Shown here one piece after another: positions 60,860-64,000 of a stretch of DNA of 64,000 bases (the stretch's first letter is position 1; the number at the start of each line of letters is the position of its first letter). A model generated the notes under the pieces. The model ran no database searches and was not told the origin of the DNA. It saw nothing but the letters and a program-made list of their open reading frames with translations. The stretch is from Paraburkholderia phytofirmans OLGA172 (GTDB taxonomy: Bacteria > Pseudomonadota > Gammaproteobacteria > Burkholderiales > Burkholderiaceae): the NCBI RefSeq assembly GCF_001634365.1, contig NZ_CP014578.1, positions 3,968,001 to 4,032,000 of the forward strand, written 5' to 3'. A program made the position numbers and the translations under genes.

Positions 60860-61888
60860 GTGAGCGCTCCCCTGCTGTTCCAGCCAACCGCCGACGCAGT
60901 CTACGGATTTCCGAACGCGCTGCTGCTTGCGCGCGTCGATTCGCCCTACCAGCGTATCGAGGTGTGGGACACGCCGCAGCTCGGCCAGCTATTTACACTC
61001 GACGGCCGCCCGATGACCTCGACCGGTGACGAGTTCATCTACCACGAATGCATGGTGCATCCCGCCGCTCTGGCGCATCCTTCGCCGAAAACTGCGCTGG
61101 TGCTGGGCGGCGGCGATGGCGGCGCCGCGCGGCAATTGCTGAAGCACCCCAGCATTGAGCGGATCGTGGTGGCGGAGCTCGACGCCGAAGTCGTGCGCAT
61201 GACCCGCGAGTATCTACCCGAGGTACAGGGAGGTGCTTTCGACGATCCGCGCGTCGAGCTGGTGATCGGCGACGCTGCGCATTATGTCGCGGGGGCCGCC
61301 CACGGGGGGGCTGCCCAAGCAGGGACCGCCCATGCGACGACCGCCTTGGCAACCGCGGAGACCGCAAGGGCATCGGATTCGGCTCACGCGGCAGGACAGG
61401 CTGTGGCACAGGCACACGCGGCGACGACGGCTTCGGCTTCGGCGGCGGCCACGGCCACTATGCAGTTCGATCTGGTCGTCTTCGACCTGACGCCGCCTGA
61501 CTCGCCCGCCGCAGGCCTATACACACCCGACTTCTACATGCAGCTCAAACGCGTCATGAGTCCGGCCACCGTGCTCTCCCTGCATCTCGGCTCGCCGTAT
61601 TTCCACGCTGAACGCGTCGCCGGCCTGCTCGACGATCTGCGCGACACATTCGCCATCGTGCGCACGATGCACACCTTCATCCCGCTCTATGGCTCACTCT
61701 GGATGATGGCGACCGCCAGCGACACGCTCGACCCCGCCTCCCTCGCCGTCGAAACACTCGCTGAGCGCCTTGCCGCGCGCCGAATCGCCTCGCTGAAGCA
61801 TTACGACCCGGCCCTGCACGCCGGACTGTTCTCGGCTTCCCGCTCCGTGCGCGATAAACTAAGTCAATTCTTAAAGCCATCAAGCTAA
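60860..61888 (+). CDS. speE: Spermidine synthase-like polyamine aminopropyltransferase with a low-complexity insertion
   Basis: About 342 residues. The N-terminal beta-strand domain (YQRIEVWDTPQLGQLFTLDG) and the Rossmann core LVLGGGDGGAARQLLKHPSI and VVAELDAEVVRMTREYLPEV match spermidine/spermine synthases. The catalytic aspartate is retained in FDLVVFDLTPPDSPAAGLYT, although the usual second Asp-Pro is Pro-Pro. Between GDAAHYV and MQFDLVVF lies an Ala/Thr/His-rich insertion of about 57 residues (144-200), containing a G7 tract at 61304-61310, not seen in typical members. The start is a GTG at 60860 with AAGGAG 10 bases upstream. The substrate (putrescine, other amine) is not settled. Confidence 0.83.
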   Translation: MSAPLLFQPTADAVYGFPNALLLARVDSPYQRIEVWDTPQLGQLFTLDGRPMTSTGDEFIYHECMVHPAALAHPSPKTALVLGGGDGGAARQLLKHPSIERIVVAELDAEVVRMTREYLPEVQGGAFDDPRVELVIGDAAHYVAGAAHGGAAQAGTAHATTALATAETARASDSAHAAGQAVAQAHAATTASASAAATATMQFDLVVFDLTPPDSPAAGLYTPDFYMQLKRVMSPATVLSLHLGSPYFHAERVAGLLDDLRDTFAIVRTMHTFIPLYGSLWMMATASDTLDPASLAVETLAERLAARRIASLKHYDPALHAGLFSASRSVRDKLSQFLKPSS

Positions 61889-62002
61889 CGCGTGGGCAAA
61901 ATGCACGGCTCGGTCGGCGCGCGCTATCGGTGCATCGATACGCGACCGACCACCTGGCCTCGCAGCATGCATCCCGCAAACCCAATAGATCCGGAGAACC
62001 CC

Positions 62003-62416
62003 ATGACCGCCCCCCGCCCAGCCGGTGTGCCCTGGTTGACCCCCTATCTGACGGTGCGCGACGCACGTGCCGCGACCGCGTTCTTCGAAGCGGCATTCGG
62101 CTTCGAGGTACGCGATAGCGTTCAGGACGACGGTGTCGTCATGCATGTCGAGATGACCTATCAAGGCCAGCTGATCGTGATGTTCGCGCCGGAAGGCGCG
62201 TTCGGCTCGGCGGCGAAAACACCCAAAAGCGCGGGCGCGATTGCGCCGCAATCGTTCTATGTCTATGTCGACGATGTCGACGCGGTTTACACGCGGGCAC
62301 TAGCCGCCGGCGCAAAATCGCTGAGCGAGCCACAGGATCAGTTCTGGGGCGACCGGTTCGCCCAGGTCGAAGATCTGGACGGCTACCGTTGGGCGCTCGC
62401 TCGCCACCTTTCCTGA
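62003..62416 (+). CDS. VOC-family protein (glyoxalase/bleomycin-resistance fold)
   Basis: A 137-residue single-domain vicinal-oxygen-chelate protein. The fold signature is PYLTVRDARAATAFFEAAFGF, then SFYVYVDDVDAVYTRALAAG and the C-terminal FWGDRFAQVEDLDGYRWAL with the metal-side glutamate region. It resembles the PhnB-like and YycE-like subgroup of uncharacterised members. GGAG six to seven bases before the ATG at 62003 fits; the upstream open frame is non-coding. It is 4 bases before rsmE. Confidence 0.85.
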   Translation: MTAPRPAGVPWLTPYLTVRDARAATAFFEAAFGFEVRDSVQDDGVVMHVEMTYQGQLIVMFAPEGAFGSAAKTPKSAGAIAPQSFYVYVDDVDAVYTRALAAGAKSLSEPQDQFWGDRFAQVEDLDGYRWALARHLS

Positions 62417-62420
62417 ACCA

Positions 62421-63176
62421 ATGAGTATTTTTCTGATGCCTCGCTTCTTCGTCGGTACGCCTCTCAAGCCCGACGACATCATGCAGTTGCCCGATGACGT
62501 CACGCGCCACATCCTCGTGCTGCGTTTGCAGCCCGGCGATTCGATCGTGCTTTTCAACGGCGAAGGCGGCGAATACAGCGCCGAACTCGTCGAGGTCGAG
62601 CGCCGCTCAGCCAAGGTGAGAATTCACGAATTTCGCAATATCGAAGTAGAAGCGCCGTACCACCTCACCCTCGCGCAGGGCATTGCCGGCGGTGACAAGA
62701 TGGACTGGCTCATCGAGAAGGCAGTCGAACTCGGAGCCTCGTGTTTCGTGCCGCTGACCACCACGCGCAGCGTCGTGCGCCTTTCCGGCGACCGCGCGCA
62801 GCGGCGTCATGTGCACTGGCAGGGCATCGTGCGGGCGTCGTGCGAACAATGCGGGCGCAATCGCCTGCCGGAAGTAATGCCAGTGCGTGAGATCGCCACC
62901 TGGCTCGGCGCGCTGCCTCGCACGCCTGAAGAAGGCGAAATGCGCATTCTGCTGTCGCCGCGCGCCAGTATCAGTTTTTCGGCGCTGCCCGCCAATCCGC
63001 CGTTCGGGCGCGTGACCGTGCTGGTCGGCCCGGAAGGCGGCTTTTCGGCCGCGGAAGAAGCCGCTGCGACCGACCACGGATTTGCCGCAGTCGGTCTCGG
63101 TCCGCGTGTGTTGCGCACTGAAACCGCGGGCATCGCCGTACTTTCGGCGCTGGCAGCACGCTGGGGCGGCTGGTAA
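62421..63176 (+). CDS. rsmE: 16S rRNA (uracil-1498-N3)-methyltransferase
   Basis: RsmE (about 246-251 residues) methylates U1498 in the 30S decoding region. It has an N-terminal PUA-like domain (MPRFFVGTPL, HILVLRLQPGDSIVLFNGEGG) and a SPOUT methyltransferase domain with the knot motif VLVGPEGGFSAAEEAAA and LGPRVLRTETAGIAVLSAL. The start may be at 62421 (MSIFLMPRFF) or at the MPRFF ATG at 62436; neither has a strong Shine-Dalgarno. It is followed by a hairpin terminator. Confidence 0.93.
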   Translation: MSIFLMPRFFVGTPLKPDDIMQLPDDVTRHILVLRLQPGDSIVLFNGEGGEYSAELVEVERRSAKVRIHEFRNIEVEAPYHLTLAQGIAGGDKMDWLIEKAVELGASCFVPLTTTRSVVRLSGDRAQRRHVHWQGIVRASCEQCGRNRLPEVMPVREIATWLGALPRTPEEGEMRILLSPRASISFSALPANPPFGRVTVLVGPEGGFSAAEEAAATDHGFAAVGLGPRVLRTETAGIAVLSALAARWGGW

Positions 63177-63185
63177 GCCAAAAGC

Positions 63186-63220
63186 AAAGGCCCGCCGATC
63201 GGGCGGGCCTTTCTCTTTGT
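63186..63220 (+). terminator. rsmE terminator
   Basis: AAAGGCCCGCC / GGGCGGGCCTTT stem with a 4-base loop followed by CTCTTTG. Confidence 0.8.
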
Positions 63221-63278
63221 TTTGCTACGGCTGGCAGTGGGTTCGGGGAAACCGCTCGGGCAACCTTTCAGGCATGCC

Positions 63279-63839
63279 TTATGCAAACGAATAAAACACC
63301 CGGAACGCGACCTTGCGCTCGGCCCAGAACTCGGACGCTTCGCGGAACACGTCCAGGAGCGTCTCGCGCCCTTCCTTGTCGAACTTTTGTGCGACCGGCA
63401 GTTGCTCGAGAACGATCACAAACCCGGGTTGCGCGCCTGCCTTTTGGACCAGATCCGTCAGGCAATCGTAGAGCGCGTCGTAATTCTTGCCGAAATGTTT
63501 CGGAAACAGGAACGACGTAGCAATGGTTTCCAGCACTTCCTGTTTGGACTGCGCATTCGCACAGTACGCATACAGAAAATGCTGGCCGAGTTGATGGGCC
63601 TCGTCAGCTAGATCCTGCACGCGAAACGCGCGGATCGACTGTACGATGTTCGGTCGTACGGTCTTGAAAAGACTCATGGGCTCCTCGTTCGAAGAAAGCA
63701 CAGTGCCAGCTTCGCTCTGGTTATCCCGGTCCTGGTCGCCGGCGCGCATCCGCATGACGCGCTGGAACAAATTGCCCTCGCCAGCCGCGAAAAGATCCGT
63801 CGCGACTCCGGTGTCGTGCGCGTAGACGTTGTCGCTCAT
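63279..63839 (-). CDS. Barstar-family (RNase inhibitor-like) protein
   Basis: A protein of up to 186 residues whose C-terminal 90 residues match barstar, the inhibitor of barnase-type RNases: FLYAYCANAQSKQEVLETIA, FLFPKHFGKNYDALYDCLTD and VIVLEQLPVAQ. The N-terminal half (residues 1 to about 54, GVATDLFAAGEGNLFQRVMR) is a predicted disordered or regulatory extension of unknown role. No barnase-type ribonuclease is next to it. Starts at 63866, 63848 or a short form at 63677 (with GAGGAG close by) are also possible; 63839 is chosen for a GGGA about 9 bases upstream. Confidence 0.8.
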   Translation of the reverse strand: MSDNVYAHDTGVATDLFAAGEGNLFQRVMRMRAGDQDRDNQSEAGTVLSSNEEPMSLFKTVRPNIVQSIRAFRVQDLADEAHQLGQHFLYAYCANAQSKQEVLETIATSFLFPKHFGKNYDALYDCLTDLVQKAGAQPGFVIVLEQLPVAQKFDKEGRETLLDVFREASEFWAERKVAFRVFYSFA

Positions 63840-64000
63840 GCCGTTCATCCCGATGTCATTCAACAATACGATTAAAACTGGTGTAATGGTCGTCCGAGTA
63901 GTAACAGTTGTCGATCCGCTGTAGCGGACCTCCGCAGACGATGCGACGCGCCCCGCGGTTTCGTGAGCGAGGCGTGGGGACGGTGTATTCGTGGTAATAG

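Overview
The window is a contiguous, GC-rich piece of a betaproteobacterial primary chromosome, most likely Paraburkholderia or a close relative in Burkholderiaceae. This rests on gene order (ruvCAB beside dtd-tyrS, anmK beside erpA, divergent fur/bamE, tkt-gap, gltIJKL beside gdhA), on protein wording typical of that group, and on the strong codon bias. Almost everything is core housekeeping. No transposase, phage gene, CRISPR array, tRNA or rRNA was seen.

Layout. 1-11 kb: the end of lnt, a GST, pepP-ubiH, dusB-fis, purH, the Holliday-junction genes ruvC-ruvA-ruvB and a DUF2236 (MpaB-type) protein. 11-19 kb: histidine phosphatase, dtd and tyrS on the minus strand, anmK, erpA, rplM-rpsI, an OsmC-like protein, the RNase P RNA gene, DUF3025 and pyrC. 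20-27.5 kb: a class II glutamine amidotransferase, a complete glutamate/aspartate ABC importer (gltIJKL), glutamate dehydrogenase and a LysR regulator. 27.6-30.4 kb: an AT-richer accessory patch with two unrecognised proteins and a long non-coding stretch. 30.6-38.7 kb: purB, a small secreted protein, then gluconate/Entner-Doudoroff genes (gntK, gntP, eda, edd) facing the RpiR-type regulator hexR. 38.9-42.1 kb: a 1046-residue trimeric autotransporter adhesin. 42.6-53 kb: hemJ, proA, holA, lptE, leuS, exbD-exbB, dapB, bamE and divergent fur. 53.3-57.2 kb: allantoin-breakdown genes (allA, alc), a DctA-type transporter and a FadR-type regulator. 57.3-64 kb: gap, tkt, an aminopropyltransferase (speE-like) with an unusual insertion, a VOC protein, rsmE and a barstar-like protein.

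Genes that work together: ruvCAB resolve recombination junctions; gltIJKL import glutamate that gdhA interconverts with 2-oxoglutarate; gntP-gntK-edd-eda take gluconate to pyruvate and glyceraldehyde-3-phosphate, which gap and tkt handle, with two HexR-like boxes between edd and hexR; leuS, holA, lptE and bamE support translation, replication and outer-membrane assembly.

Most interesting items: (1) a well-formed small-RNA gene upstream of rplM, with a consensus-like promoter, a 7-bp hairpin, a single-stranded CCTCC-rich stretch that mimics the anti-Shine-Dalgarno of 16S rRNA, and a strong terminator; (2) a second three-hairpin sRNA-like unit in the AT-rich patch; (3) a low-complexity insertion of about 57 residues inside the speE-like enzyme, carrying a G7 tract; (4) asparagine-ladder heptads in the adhesin stalk; (5) a palindromic element present twice as a terminator between convergent genes; (6) several short tandem repeats (8-mer, 8-mer, 11-mer, 6-mer, 15-mer periodic).
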